A stretch of DNA of 49,776 nt from Lachnospiraceae bacterium (GCA_009911505.1 QXXL01000031.1:1-49776); one strand, 5' to 3'; counted from the stretch's first letter, positions 7,757 through 17,378 are shown. The notes: generated from the sequence alone by a model not told the origin. Translations and numbers: made by a program.

Positions 7757-8278
7757 TTACACCTCCTTAAATTGATTAAATATATCCTGGATCGCTGCCA
7801 TCCTGGGATCTGGCTCCGCTTTGCTGCATGCGCAGGATTCGCGGTTTAGATTGGCACCGCATTTCCTGCAGATGCCTTTACAGTCTTTGCTGCATAAAAC
7901 CTTTGTCGGCCAGCTTACCAGAATTTCATCATGGATGAGCCTGTCTACATCCAAGCTGGTCCCTGCCAAATAACCGGTACCTTCCATTTCTCCTTCACTT
8001 GCAGCTTCCCCTATCGGGACTGCCTGGTCAATTGTAAGATGGATACGAACCGGAACTTCCTGTAAACACCTGTCGCAAGGAACTGCAACCGATACATCTG
8101 TTTCTCCCGTAATAAGAAGGTGCTTATTCTCCTTATTCTCAAGATGCATCATAAAAGGTGTTTTGCCAATGATAGGAAAATTGCCTAGCTTTGAACTGAA
8201 TGCGTTAAGTTCAGAATAAATCTGGCGTTCCACTATCATGCCTTCTATGGATAGTACGTCTGTTATGTTTATTTTCAC
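7757..8278 (-). CDS. yceD: YceD/DUF177 family protein, 23S rRNA accumulation factor
   Basis: The 173-residue protein matches DUF177 by position, length and its C-terminal cysteine cluster (CSKDCKGICRKCGANLN then CAC). In Escherichia coli the homologue is needed for normal 23S rRNA levels, and the gene nearly always precedes rpmF. The start is a GTG at 8278: GGAG lies six to seven bases upstream, while an overlapping ATG (8280) is in another frame and quickly closed. It is the first gene behind the consensus promoter at 8305-8333. Confidence 0.93.
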   Translation of the reverse strand: MKINITDVLSIEGMIVERQIYSELNAFSSKLGNFPIIGKTPFMMHLENKENKHLLITGETDVSVAVPCDRCLQEVPVRIHLTIDQAVPIGEAASEGEMEGTGYLAGTSLDVDRLIHDEILVSWPTKVLCSKDCKGICRKCGANLNRESCACSKAEPDPRMAAIQDIFNQFKEV

Positions 8279-8304
8279 ATTCGTCTCCTAATCACACCTA
8301 AACT

Positions 8305-8333
8305 ATTATACATATGGTTGGGGGGTTTGTCAA
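8305..8333 (-). promoter_or_regulatory. Consensus sigma-A promoter of the yceD-rpmF-rpmE unit
   Basis: Minus strand: a perfect TTGACA at 8328-8333, a 17-base spacer and a perfect TATAAT at 8305-8310, some 27 bases upstream of the yceD start. The strength suits ribosomal-protein genes. Confidence 0.92.
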
Positions 8334-8347
8334 CGGTATTTCATATC

Positions 8348-11300
8348 TTACTTAATTATTTTAGCTTTTTTCCCCTGCCCTTTCTTCTTAAGCAGGTTTT
8401 TATAATCCTTATACTTCGCTTTTGGTACTTTTATTTCCAATTTTTTATATGTCCCCTTAAATGCATACTTGCCAGCTTTTTTAAGGATTTTTGTTTTTAA
8501 AACAATTTTTTTAAGATTCTTGCAGTTGTAAAACGCCTTTGACCCAATTGATTTTAACTCCGTGCTTTTTATATTGGCTGTTTTTAGTTTTGCGCATCCT
8601 GAAAATGCCCCATTCCCTATAATTTCTACAGAACCGCCTATTACTGCACTGGTTGCTTTTTTGTTGTTTTTAAAAGCAGACGGCGCAATCGAGGTAATTT
8701 TTAGGGATACTCCGTTAATCGCCACATTATTGCCTATATTTATTTTGGTAATCCCTCTATTTTTTGTGCCGATTACTTCTGCTGTCAATTGAACCGCATC
8801 TGTTACTTTATAATGGTAATTTCCGACCGTATAAACATTGCCCTTCTCCACGTCAGAATGAGGTGTGGGGGCTGGATCTGACGGCTGCCCAGGCAAGGCC
8901 TTTAAACTGGACTCTGCTTCGTATAAAGCTAAGATCAGGGCACGTAAATCTACGACAGATGAGGTGTCCGCATTAGCTGATTTTACTGCCTGGTATGCAG
9001 CTACATAAGCATTCCAGCTTTCTGTAGTGTAATTTTGTTTCCCGGCCTCATATATGGCGTCTGCACGGGCTACTGCGGCCATAAGCTGTGATACTGCTTC
9101 GTTCTTTGCTGCTTCAAAAGCGCGTTTGGCGTCTGCGCGGGCGGTTTTTAATGCGATAAGCGCCGTGTCTAATTCTGTTACTGTAAGATCCGGCTTTGCT
9201 GTATAGCCCTCTTCGACTGCTTTTATGGCTGCCTGGTATGCGGCAAGAACCTCTGGAGGATAAGCAGAGGTATCCTCTTTCTTTGCGTCTGCAAGGCTGC
9301 CGGCGAGTTCTTGCCGTTCGGATTCTGTTGCCGTTTCGTCAGCGCTTTTGGTAAGCAGTGCGGCAAAGGAAATGGTTTTACTGGTTACTGCATCTTTTCC
9401 TGTAACGGCTGCCACATATGTTTTTGCAGGATCCAGGCCGTCTAAGGTAAGCATGCCCTCCCTAGTATAAGTTGCTGTATGGGATATTGCCCTGCCGCCT
9501 TCCGAGAGGGTTAGGGTTACTTCCTTAATACCTGCGGTATACCCTGCCAGGGCATCCATGGAAAACTGCGCCCTGGTACCGCGCTGGATGACAGGGGCTT
9601 CAATATCAGATGCAGCGCTCCATTCATCCAGGGCATATTGATAGTTAGCCAGCTTTGAAGTATTTACATAAAGGCCCAGCTCTTTTATAATCTGCTGGAA
9701 CATAGAGAGGTTGCCGCGGCCGTTTGGATGTACATTATCCACCAGCCAGCCATATGTGCCTGTTTTTGATATATTGTCGTTCCTGACATTGCTGCTGTAA
9801 TCAAGCCATTCCTGCCTGTGGTTGATAACTACAATGTTAAGATCCGGGATCTCTGCCTGCATTTCATCTGCTACATCATAAATAGCATTAAATTTTTCTT
9901 CATAGCCGCTGTGCGGTTCATCTACGAGCATTTCGCAGGGTATCCGCAGCACAATACTGGTGTCGGCGTTGTTTTCATGGATTTTGCGTACCAGTTCCTT
10001 GTAACGGCTTTTAAATTGCTCTACGGTAATCGCACCCATAGATGCTGTCCCGTTGTTTACATTATTCTCCCCTCTGTAAGAAACGTCGTTTGTCCCAAGC
10101 ATGACCATGACAACGTCCGGATTGTAGCGCGTTAGGCGCGGCTCAATCTGGTCTAAGGTAGTCGCAATGGTTGCATTAGATACGCCCGTATTTAATACAA
10201 CATCGTCTTCCCTTCCCATTTCGTCTAAATATTTTGCAAACATCTGGGGTACGTTGTCGTATCCCTGCGTAACGATGCCATGTGTAATACTATCCCCCAT
10301 AAACAGGTAGGTTGCTGGTTTATTACCTGTAAAAAGCGCCCTGATTTTCTCGTTCACAAAACGGTTTTCGTCTGGGAATTCGCACAGCGCCGCTTCCCCG
10401 TCAGTAGACGCAGTAATGCTGACCGGACAGTATGCTTCCGTTACGTTGCCGCTGCCTGTATCATAAACCGTAAGGGTGTATGTTTCTTCTGGCTTTAAGC
10501 CGTCTATGGTAAACGATAGCGCCCCTTTTTTTGCTAAAGCCGATATAGTCTGGCCCTTTTCATCGGCCAGGCTGTATGCCAGCTGGATTAAATCTGTATG
10601 GATGGACGAAACGTCTACGCTGACAGTAATAGCTCCTTTTTGAGCCTTTACGTCTTTTATGAGCGCAAGCGAGCCGTCAGGGGCTTTCTTAGCTACAGTG
10701 TAATCGCCGTCTGAAAGCAGGTTGAAGACATAATTGGTAACAGGGATCTGGTTATTTGTATCACGCACAGACAAAGTTGTCTTAATCTGGTTTGCCACCT
10801 CCTGATGCCCGCGTGGTGTCAGGCTGTTGTCTTCGTTAATCATTTCTGACGGAAGCCCAAAAAGATCTACTACCGGAACCTCATCCCCCGCCGCCTCAAA
10901 CACAGCTTCCTTATAAACCTCTGCCATATCGGACTGGCTGTTATCGGCAGGCGGATACGGGGTAATAAAAAAAGGCAGCTTGCCATCTTCGCGGATCTGC
11001 GACGCAAGCGCCTCCAAATCTCTGATAAAATTATATTCTCCCGCAAACCCTTTACTATAATCTGCTTCGCCTGCCATAATGCCTACAGCTAAAGTCCCGT
11101 AAGGGGCAATCATGGTATCATAATGCTCTAAGATGTAACCTATGTCTGCGCCCCGCCTTGAAGTGTTAAACACAAACCTGCCGCGTTCTACAAATGTGCC
11201 GTAATAACGCAGCATATCTTCAAATAATCCAGCCCAGTTGCGGGCTGTGCCTTCTGTGGCAAAGTCCGCAACGCCTTCTGTGCCACCGCAAAACAGCCAT

Positions 11301-11461
11301 GTATTGCAGGTGCCAGGCGCCCACATATCGGAAAACGATGTCTCTTCGCGTTCTGCCGCTTCTACTGGCATCAAGGCAGGATAAAACGGTGATACCTCCC
11401 CCAGGCATAACCCCACCGCCAAAAGCAATGCAAATAGCTGTTTCCTTCTTCTCCCCTTCAT
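8348..11461 (-). CDS. Large secreted SGNH/GDSL hydrolase with FIVAR and BspA-type repeats
   Basis: A 1037-residue exported protein. Residues 1-35 form a signal peptide (Arg-rich start, hydrophobic core, VEA before the mature part). Residues about 45-235 resemble an SGNH fold but lack its catalytic residues. A bridging beta-rich region (240-350) leads to a complete SGNH hydrolase at about 380-600: GDSITHG (Ser391), a block II Gly near 426, GTND (Asn458) and DNVH (Asp575, His578). Then come a fibronectin-like stretch, two FIVAR-type helical repeats (about 715-855), a Pro-rich linker, and BspA-like leucine-rich repeats (880-1000) ending in a Lys-rich tail. No LPxTG anchor is visible. It probably deacylates or cleaves esters on host or wall glycans; the substrate is unknown. 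GGAGG precedes the ATG. Confidence 0.88.
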   Translation of the reverse strand: MKGRRRKQLFALLLAVGLCLGEVSPFYPALMPVEAAEREETSFSDMWAPGTCNTWLFCGGTEGVADFATEGTARNWAGLFEDMLRYYGTFVERGRFVFNTSRRGADIGYILEHYDTMIAPYGTLAVGIMAGEADYSKGFAGEYNFIRDLEALASQIREDGKLPFFITPYPPADNSQSDMAEVYKEAVFEAAGDEVPVVDLFGLPSEMINEDNSLTPRGHQEVANQIKTTLSVRDTNNQIPVTNYVFNLLSDGDYTVAKKAPDGSLALIKDVKAQKGAITVSVDVSSIHTDLIQLAYSLADEKGQTISALAKKGALSFTIDGLKPEETYTLTVYDTGSGNVTEAYCPVSITASTDGEAALCEFPDENRFVNEKIRALFTGNKPATYLFMGDSITHGIVTQGYDNVPQMFAKYLDEMGREDDVVLNTGVSNATIATTLDQIEPRLTRYNPDVVMVMLGTNDVSYRGENNVNNGTASMGAITVEQFKSRYKELVRKIHENNADTSIVLRIPCEMLVDEPHSGYEEKFNAIYDVADEMQAEIPDLNIVVINHRQEWLDYSSNVRNDNISKTGTYGWLVDNVHPNGRGNLSMFQQIIKELGLYVNTSKLANYQYALDEWSAASDIEAPVIQRGTRAQFSMDALAGYTAGIKEVTLTLSEGGRAISHTATYTREGMLTLDGLDPAKTYVAAVTGKDAVTSKTISFAALLTKSADETATESERQELAGSLADAKKEDTSAYPPEVLAAYQAAIKAVEEGYTAKPDLTVTELDTALIALKTARADAKRAFEAAKNEAVSQLMAAVARADAIYEAGKQNYTTESWNAYVAAYQAVKSANADTSSVVDLRALILALYEAESSLKALPGQPSDPAPTPHSDVEKGNVYTVGNYHYKVTDAVQLTAEVIGTKNRGITKINIGNNVAINGVSLKITSIAPSAFKNNKKATSAVIGGSVEIIGNGAFSGCAKLKTANIKSTELKSIGSKAFYNCKNLKKIVLKTKILKKAGKYAFKGTYKKLEIKVPKAKYKDYKNLLKKKGQGKKAKIIK

Positions 11462-11492
11462 ACCAATAACCTCCTATAAGCTTCTGCCAGTA

Positions 11493-12917
11493 TTAAACCC
11501 CTTTCTCCATTTGTGCTACGCTAAAATTAAATTTGTCCGCAAAGTATGCATCCAAATCTGCTATTTTTACACGCTCCTGTGCCATAGAATCACGGTCGCG
11601 CACTGTAACCGCGCCATCTTCTTCCGAATCAAAATCATATGTTACACAAAACGGCGTGCCAATTTCATCCTGCCTGCGGTAACGCTTACCGATATTGCCC
11701 CTGTCATCGTATTCACAGTTGTACTTTTTGGAAAGCTGTGCAAATACTTTTTCAGCCCCTTTGGCAAGCTTTTTCGACAAGGGGAGCACCCCTACCTTCA
11801 CTGGGGCAAGCGCCGGATGGAAATGCAGGACAGTCCTCATGTCTGGCGTATCCTCTGTACCAATATTCTCCTCGTCATATGCCGCACACAAAAATGCCAG
11901 CACGACACGGTCTGCGCCAAGGGACGGCTCTATGACATATGGAATATATTTTTCTTTCTTTTCGTCGTCGAAATAAGACAAGTCCTGCCCGGACGTATTC
12001 TGGTGCTGTGTCAAATCATAATCCGTCCTGTCTGCAATACCCCACAGCTCGCCCCAGCCAAACGGGAATAAAAATTCAATATCCGTTGTACCTTTGGAAT
12101 AAAAACTCAATTCTTCCTGGGCATGATCCCTTAGGCGCATTTCCTCTTCCTTCATACCAAGCCCAAGCAGCCAATCCCGGCAGAAGCCCCGCCAGTAGGA
12201 AAACCATTCCATATCCGTCCCCGGCTCACAGAAAAATTCCAGCTCCATCTGTTCAAACTCCCTGGTACGGAACGTAAAATTCCCCGGCGTAATCTCATTG
12301 CGGAACGACTTGCCTATTTGGCCAATTCCAAACGGAATCTTTTTGCGTGAGGTCCTCTGTACGTTTTTAAAATTCACAAAAATACCCTGTGCCGTTTCCG
12401 GACGCAGGTATACGGTATTCTTTGCATCCTCCGTTACTCCCTGGAATGTCTTAAACATCAGGTTAAACTGGCGGATATCGGTAAAATTATGCTTACCACA
12501 CGTCGGGCAGGGAATATTGTGCTCCTCAATAAAAGCAACCATGTCCTCCTGCGCCCAGCCGTCTACGGAGCCCTCTAATACAATCCCGTTTTCCTTTGCA
12601 TAATCTTCAATCAGGTTATCCGCGCGGAACCGCTCATGGCATTCCTTACAGTCCATTAATGGATCGGAAAACCCGCCCAGGTGCCCAGAAGCCACCCAAG
12701 TCTGCGGATTCATTAAAATTGCACAGTCTACGCCGACATTATACGGGTTTTCCTGGATAAACTTCTGCCACCATGCCCGCTTAACATTATTTTTAAGCTC
12801 CACACCCAAATTCCCATAATCCCATGTATTTGCAAGGCCTCCATAAATCTCAGAGCCTGGGTAGATAAACCCTCTTGCTTTTGCTAATGCTACGATTTTG
12901 TCCATTGACTTTTCCAT
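11493..12917 (-). CDS. glyS: Glycyl-tRNA synthetase, homodimeric type
   Basis: Class II synthetase charging tRNA-Gly. From the ATG at 12917 the 474-residue protein begins [27 protein letters not shown], the usual start; the frame is open a further 20 codons but GGAGG sits nine bases before this ATG. Motif 2 is visible as [19 protein letters not shown] and motif 3 as [14 protein letters not shown], with a C-terminal anticodon-binding domain from about residue 375. This is the single-chain alpha2 enzyme, not the alpha-beta form. No T-box leader is seen; the lipoprotein gene lies 22 bases upstream and likely shares its transcript. Confidence 0.97.
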   Translation of the reverse strand: MEKSMDKIVALAKARGFIYPGSEIYGGLANTWDYGNLGVELKNNVKRAWWQKFIQENPYNVGVDCAILMNPQTWVASGHLGGFSDPLMDCKECHERFRADNLIEDYAKENGIVLEGSVDGWAQEDMVAFIEEHNIPCPTCGKHNFTDIRQFNLMFKTFQGVTEDAKNTVYLRPETAQGIFVNFKNVQRTSRKKIPFGIGQIGKSFRNEITPGNFTFRTREFEQMELEFFCEPGTDMEWFSYWRGFCRDWLLGLGMKEEEMRLRDHAQEELSFYSKGTTDIEFLFPFGWGELWGIADRTDYDLTQHQNTSGQDLSYFDDEKKEKYIPYVIEPSLGADRVVLAFLCAAYDEENIGTEDTPDMRTVLHFHPALAPVKVGVLPLSKKLAKGAEKVFAQLSKKYNCEYDDRGNIGKRYRRQDEIGTPFCVTYDFDSEEDGAVTVRDRDSMAQERVKIADLDAYFADKFNFSVAQMEKGV

Positions 12918-12939
12918 CTTGTTTGTCCTCCCTGTCCTG

Positions 12940-13560
12940 TTATTTGTAAATAATATATGTAAGCCCTGCTTCCTCACTGGTGCCCGCGCCTATAATAGAA
13001 ACCGTATTCTTGCTCGTGACCTTCGTATCCTTTGCGGAAACAAACAATATTTTGCCGGGCACCTGTACATCAATATTTGCCTTAATTACGGCAACCTTAT
13101 TGTCATCGTCTGCAAGGACATCCTCCTTTGTGAAAGCTTTGCCCTTCCCTTCCTCTGCTTCTGCATCCACGCCGCAAAATTCCATGTCAAAATCATATCC
13201 TTCTGCCTGCGCGGCCACGACTGTCCCATGGAAAAGCTCAATTCCGTTAAAGCCAGTATATGCCTCACAGGAATCATATTCCATTTGAAGCTTAGCAATA
13301 CCTTCCTTTACGGTAAACGATACTTTTTCCACAGTATCGCCGTTCTTTTCGGTAAAATCTGCAACGTGATCTGTGATGTAGGACTCCAGCTCCTCTTCAT
13401 CATAATATTCTTTGTCGAGGTCCTCAACGTCTACACTTGTAATTTTTCCCTTTTTATCGATGAAAACTGTGCTGGCATCCACATTGGTTTTTTTACCGCA
13501 CCCGCAAAGTAACCCCACACATAAAAGCACCGATAAGATTGTAAAGATGATCTTTTTCAT
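12940..13560 (-). CDS. Small lipoprotein of unknown function
   Basis: From the ATG at 13560 (GGAG seven bases upstream) the 206-residue product begins [24 protein letters not shown], a textbook lipoprotein signal with the lipidated Cys at about residue 21. The mature part is acidic, with two halves that each seem to hold beta strands and a helix, and no enzyme motif. I do not recognise a family. It has its own strong promoter and glyS follows 22 bases later. Confidence 0.85.
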   Translation of the reverse strand: MKKIIFTILSVLLCVGLLCGCGKKTNVDASTVFIDKKGKITSVDVEDLDKEYYDEEELESYITDHVADFTEKNGDTVEKVSFTVKEGIAKLQMEYDSCEAYTGFNGIELFHGTVVAAQAEGYDFDMEFCGVDAEAEEGKGKAFTKEDVLADDDNKVAVIKANIDVQVPGKILFVSAKDTKVTSKNTVSIIGAGTSEEAGLTYIIYK

Positions 13561-13600
13561 TTTCTTCTCCTGCCTTCCGTAGTTTATTACAATCGATGAC

Positions 13601-13629
13601 ATTATACTATGTTCTTGGAAAGATTTCAA
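13601..13629 (-). promoter_or_regulatory. Promoter of the lipoprotein-glyS unit
   Basis: Minus strand TTGAAA at 13624-13629, 17-base spacer, TATAAT at 13601-13606. The leader to the lipoprotein ATG is only about 35 bases, leaving no room for a T-box. Confidence 0.85.
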
Positions 13630-13696
13630 CCTGTGAATTTTTAAGGGGCAGGATTTGCATACATACCGCCCATGCCAAAGGGTATCCCCCTCTAAA

Positions 13697-13764
13697 GCTG
13701 CCGGCGTAGAACCTTAAACGCGGGCAGCTAAAAGGCAGGGTATGCTCTGACATTTCCCTGCCTT
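13697..13764 (-). terminator. Terminator closing the radC-to-carboxypeptidase unit, plus a second hairpin
   Basis: Minus strand: AAGGCAGGG and CCCTGCCTT (arms 13756-13764 and 13732-13740) form a perfect 9-bp stem followed by TTTT, starting 12 bases past the carboxypeptidase stop. Immediately beyond, 13697-13728 forms a second stem (AGCTGCC and GGCAGCT at the ends). The first is a good rho-independent terminator and the second may back it up. Confidence 0.8.
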
Positions 13765-13776
13765 ATATCAACTTCC

Positions 13777-14775
13777 TTATCTGGCAAACCCCCTCAAAAT
13801 CTCATTCATATAATAATAAAGGTTATTTCTGCAGTCTGCTTTCATCACAATGGATACAATCTGTTCGCCTTTATCATTCTCGCTCAAAAGCGCCAGGCAA
13901 TACCCTGCCGCATTTGTCGTCCCTGTCTTTCCGCCAATGACTGTAATATTGGATGGCGCATCCTCCGTCCCAAGCAAATATTTGTTGGTCGACTTCCATA
14001 CCTGCTGTACTGGCATACCAGTGATGTCTATGTAATCTACCGTATATTCCTGCGCCTGTATCAAATCCAGAAAACGTTCATCCTGAATGGCTGCCTGAAA
14101 AAGCAAATATAAATCATACACTGTCGTATAATGATCCTCATCTGGAAGCCCTTCCGGATTCACAAAATGCGAATCCAAAGCCCCTATTGCGCGTGCTTCC
14201 TCATTCATCAGCTCCACAAAATCTTCGACACTGCCGGACATGCCCTCGGCTATTGCAACCGCCGCATCATTGCCGCTTTGCATCAAAAGCCCGTAGAGAA
14301 GCTGCTGCAGTGTCATCTGATCGCCTTCCTTTAAATGACAGACCGAAGAATCGCTCGCCTGATCAGCAGCCCTGTGGCTTACAGTATATACGGCGTCTAA
14401 ATCTCCGTATTTTAAAGCAAGATAGGCTGTCAGGATCTTCGTTGTACTTGCCGGGTACATCCGTTTATAAATATTCTGGGCATAAGCGACTTCATTTGTA
14501 GTAAGGTTAAAAACACCGGAAGCCCCAGCTACATACGACGATGCGCTTTCCCCCACATTTTCACTGTCTGATACACAGTAATCCGCCGCAAAATACGGGG
14601 CCGTATCCTGCAATGAAGAATCATCCGATGCGATCAGCCCGTATTTTTTGGAAGTATCATAAATATGATATGCATTGGAAAATGTCACCTCAGTGGCAGC
14701 TTCTGCACAACCTGGCAACAAAAGCAGGAAAGCGGACAGAATGCATAAGGTGCACTTTTTATTTGTATAATTCAC
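13777..14775 (-). CDS. D-alanyl-D-alanine carboxypeptidase, lipoprotein-like (peptidase S11)
   Basis: Low-molecular-weight penicillin-binding protein that trims the terminal D-Ala of peptidoglycan stem peptides. Active-site motifs are in order: STTK at 110-113, SGN at 167-169 and KTGTT at 283-287. The N-terminus has a hydrophobic stretch ending LLLLPGC, so the mature protein may be lipid-anchored at Cys23. At 332 residues it keeps the catalytic domain but lacks the long C-terminal domain and amphipathic anchor of DacA/DacF types, consistent with lipid anchoring instead. Its start lies 17 bases inside mgsA and it is the last gene of the cell-shape unit. Confidence 0.93.
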   Translation of the reverse strand: MNYTNKKCTLCILSAFLLLLPGCAEAATEVTFSNAYHIYDTSKKYGLIASDDSSLQDTAPYFAADYCVSDSENVGESASSYVAGASGVFNLTTNEVAYAQNIYKRMYPASTTKILTAYLALKYGDLDAVYTVSHRAADQASDSSVCHLKEGDQMTLQQLLYGLLMQSGNDAAVAIAEGMSGSVEDFVELMNEEARAIGALDSHFVNPEGLPDEDHYTTVYDLYLLFQAAIQDERFLDLIQAQEYTVDYIDITGMPVQQVWKSTNKYLLGTEDAPSNITVIGGKTGTTNAAGYCLALLSENDKGEQIVSIVMKADCRNNLYYYMNEILRGFAR

Positions 14776-15154
14776 GCCACTCTAAATCTCCTCTGTCTAA
14801 TGATTTTATCAATAGCTCCGCCGTAGAAAGGTTTGTTGCCAGCGGAATATTATGTGTGTCACACAGCCGTACAACACTGTCTACATCCGGTTCATGGGAT
14901 TTTGGTGAAAGCGGATCACGTAAGAAGATAACCAGGTCGATTTCATTGTGCTCGATCTGTGCTCCAAGCTGCTGTGAGCCGCCCAAATGCCCCGCCAGGT
15001 ATTTGTGGATCGTAAGGTTTGTGACCTCTTCGATCAAACGCCCGGTTGTGCCTGTTGCATATAAGTCATGTTTGCTTAGGATTCCACGGTAGGCTATACA
15101 AAAATTCTGCATCAGCTTTTTTTTGGAATCATGTGCAATTAATCCGATATTCAT
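14759..15154 (-). CDS. mgsA: Methylglyoxal synthase homologue with altered catalytic residue
   Basis: MgsA converts dihydroxyacetone phosphate to methylglyoxal and phosphate, a bypass of lower glycolysis. The 131-residue protein aligns along the whole family: IAHDSKK (Asp9, equal to E. coli Asp20), YATGTTGRL phosphate loop, FLRDPL (Asp80) and HEPDVD (His87). However, the segment that reads GGDQQ in E. coli and Bacillus, holding the catalytic base Asp71, reads GGSQQ here (Ser60, codon TCA at 14975-14977). The protein may be slow, altered or inactive. It sits between rodA (23 bases upstream) and the carboxypeptidase, its usual clostridial neighbourhood. Confidence 0.88.
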   Translation of the reverse strand: MNIGLIAHDSKKKLMQNFCIAYRGILSKHDLYATGTTGRLIEEVTNLTIHKYLAGHLGGSQQLGAQIEHNEIDLVIFLRDPLSPKSHEPDVDSVVRLCDTHNIPLATNLSTAELLIKSLDRGDLEWRELYK

Positions 15155-15177
15155 TCTGTCTGATCCTCCATTCTAGT

Positions 15178-16281
15178 CTAGTATTTTCTCGGCTGTAATC
15201 CGACATTTAAAACAAAACCAATCCCCATAAACAGGGTTACAAGCGATGTCAGGCCGTAGCTGACAAACGGAAGGGGAAGCCCGGTATTGGGTGTTAGCCC
15301 GGTAGCAACACATATATTGACAAATGCCTGGAATCCAATTAAGGATGCCATACCGCAGCATATCAGCCTTCCAGCAAGATCCTTAGCCTTGCGCGCCATA
15401 AGGATGCATTCCAAAACAATCAAAAACAGCAGTACAATCACACTGACAGCCCCGACAAAGCCAAGCTCCTCCCCGACAATCGAAAAAATAAAGTCTGTCT
15501 GGGGCTCAGAGATAAAGTTACCGTTTTTTACGGAAGTAACCTCGCTATTGTTTAACCCTTTACCAAGGAGCTGCCCGGATCCGATTGCCATTTTAGAATT
15601 AAGCTGCTGGTATGCTGCATCGGCGAATTTTTCCGGCTGCAGCCACGCCATAATGCGTTTATACTGGTAATTGTCAAGTATCTTCTGATCTGGCTGCAAA
15701 ATCAGGCTAATAAATATAATCACGGCAGGTATGCTGACTGCCAGTACCCCAAATACAATTTTGTAGCTCAATCCAGCCATAAACAAAAGCGTCACAAAAA
15801 TCAATGCCGTTATGATTGTCGTAGACAAATCCGGCTGTATCTTGATCAAGACAAGCGTAACGCCAGCTATGACAAAGGAAGCAGCCAGGATTTTTAATGT
15901 ATTTAGCTGCTCCTGGAACTTCATAAAGAAATAAGCAAAAAACAAGATCAGGATAATTTTGGATAGCTCGGAGGGCTGGAACCGGATGCCCGCAATACTT
16001 ACCCACCTGGTAGATCCTTTGGTGTTCTCCCCCATGAACCGCACCATAAGCAAAAGCCCGATATTGCAAAAATAAAACAGCCAGCTAAAACGCAGGACAA
16101 ATGAATAGTCCAGCAAAGAAATAAACACCATCACAGCAAGCCCTAAGCATAAGCCCAATATCTGTTTATCCTGAACCGAATGCTTGGCGCTCCCAATGAC
16201 AAAAATCCCAAGTACGGTAAGCGCTATCACGTAAAAAACCAGCCTGAAGTTGTAGTTCCTAAGCTTATATTGTTTCAGCAT
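15178..16281 (-). CDS. rodA: RodA-type SEDS peptidoglycan glycosyltransferase
   Basis: SEDS proteins polymerise lipid II into glycan strands in partnership with a class B penicillin-binding protein. The 367-residue protein has about ten membrane segments and the family landmarks: RWVSIAGIRFQPSELSK in the first half, KGLNNSEVTSVKNG in the large outer loop, FIFSIVGEELGF, and GLPLPFVSYG near the C-terminus. Assignment as RodA rather than FtsW rests on its neighbours, above all mrdA and mreBCD in the same unit. Confidence 0.92.
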   Translation of the reverse strand: MLKQYKLRNYNFRLVFYVIALTVLGIFVIGSAKHSVQDKQILGLCLGLAVMVFISLLDYSFVLRFSWLFYFCNIGLLLMVRFMGENTKGSTRWVSIAGIRFQPSELSKIILILFFAYFFMKFQEQLNTLKILAASFVIAGVTLVLIKIQPDLSTTIITALIFVTLLFMAGLSYKIVFGVLAVSIPAVIIFISLILQPDQKILDNYQYKRIMAWLQPEKFADAAYQQLNSKMAIGSGQLLGKGLNNSEVTSVKNGNFISEPQTDFIFSIVGEELGFVGAVSVIVLLFLIVLECILMARKAKDLAGRLICCGMASLIGFQAFVNICVATGLTPNTGLPLPFVSYGLTSLVTLFMGIGFVLNVGLQPRKY

Positions 16282-16296
16282 AAATTAAATATCCTC

Positions 16297-16575
16297 TTAT
16301 CTCCCGGAAGTATTGTGCATCCCCTTAATCGGAATATTAGCATAGAGTGCAGGCACTTTGCCATTATCAGTTTCCGATTCTGTCTGTGTAATCTGGATGT
16401 CAAGCCCTTCCGTCTCAATTTCCATGTATTTGGAAATCACGTTAATAATATCATTTTTTATCTTTTCCATAACTTCCGGCGAACAGTTCGCACGGTCAGA
16501 TACCAGGACCAGTTTTAAGCGGTCTCTCGCAACATCGCCGGAGTTTTTTCTTCTAAAAAAGTCAACTAATGACAT
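16297..16575 (-). CDS. minE: Cell division topological specificity factor MinE
   Basis: MinE stimulates the MinD ATPase and drives removal of MinCD from the membrane. From the ATG at 16575 the 92-residue product begins MSLVDFFRRKNSGD and contains the conserved VARDRLKLVLVSDRA segment, then a long helix and a C-terminal strand pair, the MinE fold. An upstream start at 16596, overlapping the minD stop, is possible, but GGAGG directly precedes the later ATG. MinE beside MinC and MinD suggests an oscillating Min system rather than a DivIVA-only arrangement. Confidence 0.94.
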   Translation of the reverse strand: MSLVDFFRRKNSGDVARDRLKLVLVSDRANCSPEVMEKIKNDIINVISKYMEIETEGLDIQITQTESETDNGKVPALYANIPIKGMHNTSGR

Positions 16576-16592
16576 TTTCTCCTCCTTCTCCT

Positions 16593-17378
16593 TCATTTAA
16601 ACAATCCTGCTAACTTGGCGAATACCCCCGCTTTTTTCTGTAAATCCAAAAATGGCACTTCTTCTCCGGTAATGCGCTTACAGATATTGGCAAACGCCTT
16701 TCCGGCCATTGCGTCCGAACCGACAAGCGGTTCCCCCTGGTTGGTGGAAATTACAATCTGCTCATCATCCGGCACGACGCCGATTAAATTGATGGATAAG
16801 ATTTCACATACATCTTCGACTGTCATCATATCCCCACGTTTGACCATATCCATACGCAAGCGGTTGACAATCAGCTGGATTTGCCGGATTTCGTTTGCTT
16901 CTAACAGCCCGATAATCCTGTCTGCATCACGGATGGCGGATACCTCTGGCGTTGTCACGACCACGGCGCGGTCTGCACCCGCTATCGCGTTTTGAAACCC
17001 TTGTTCAATCCCTGCAGGACAGTCAAGCAGTATGTAGTCAAATTCTTCCCTCAGCTCGTCCGTCAGCTTTTTCATCTGCTCCGGCGAAACGGAAGATTTG
17101 TCCCTGGTCTGTGCGGAAGGCAGCAGCGCAAGGTTCGGATACTTTTTATCTTTGATCAATGCCTGCTTGATCCGGCAGTTGCCCTCAATGACATCGACTA
17201 AGTTGTAGACAATCCGGTTTTCAAGGCCCATAACTACGTCTAAGTTCCGAAGGCCGATATCTGTATCAATCAATACGACTTTCTTATTTAGCTGCGCTAA
17301 GCCTGTCCCTACATTGGCAGTTGTCGTCGTCTTGCCAACGCCCCCTTTGCCGGATGTAATAACAATTACTTCACTCAT
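16593..17378 (-). CDS. minD: Septum-site ATPase MinD
   Basis: A deviant Walker A ATPase that binds membrane in its ATP form and recruits MinC. The 261-residue protein starts MSEVIVITSGKGGVGKTTTT (deviant P-loop) and has LIDTDIGLRNLDVVMG and DYILLDCPAG as switch and Walker B segments. The C-terminal KKAGVFAKLAGLFK is the amphipathic membrane-targeting helix. It lies 20 bases after minC. Confidence 0.97.
   Translation of the reverse strand: MSEVIVITSGKGGVGKTTTTANVGTGLAQLNKKVVLIDTDIGLRNLDVVMGLENRIVYNLVDVIEGNCRIKQALIKDKKYPNLALLPSAQTRDKSSVSPEQMKKLTDELREEFDYILLDCPAGIEQGFQNAIAGADRAVVVTTPEVSAIRDADRIIGLLEANEIRQIQLIVNRLRMDMVKRGDMMTVEDVCEILSINLIGVVPDDEQIVISTNQGEPLVGSDAMAGKAFANICKRITGEEVPFLDLQKKAGVFAKLAGLFK

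Noticed and set aside
13649..13730. Riboswitch or T-box between the lipoprotein gene and the carboxypeptidase gene
   Set aside because: It lies downstream of the carboxypeptidase stop on the coding strand, so it is 3' sequence, and the hairpins fit terminators.
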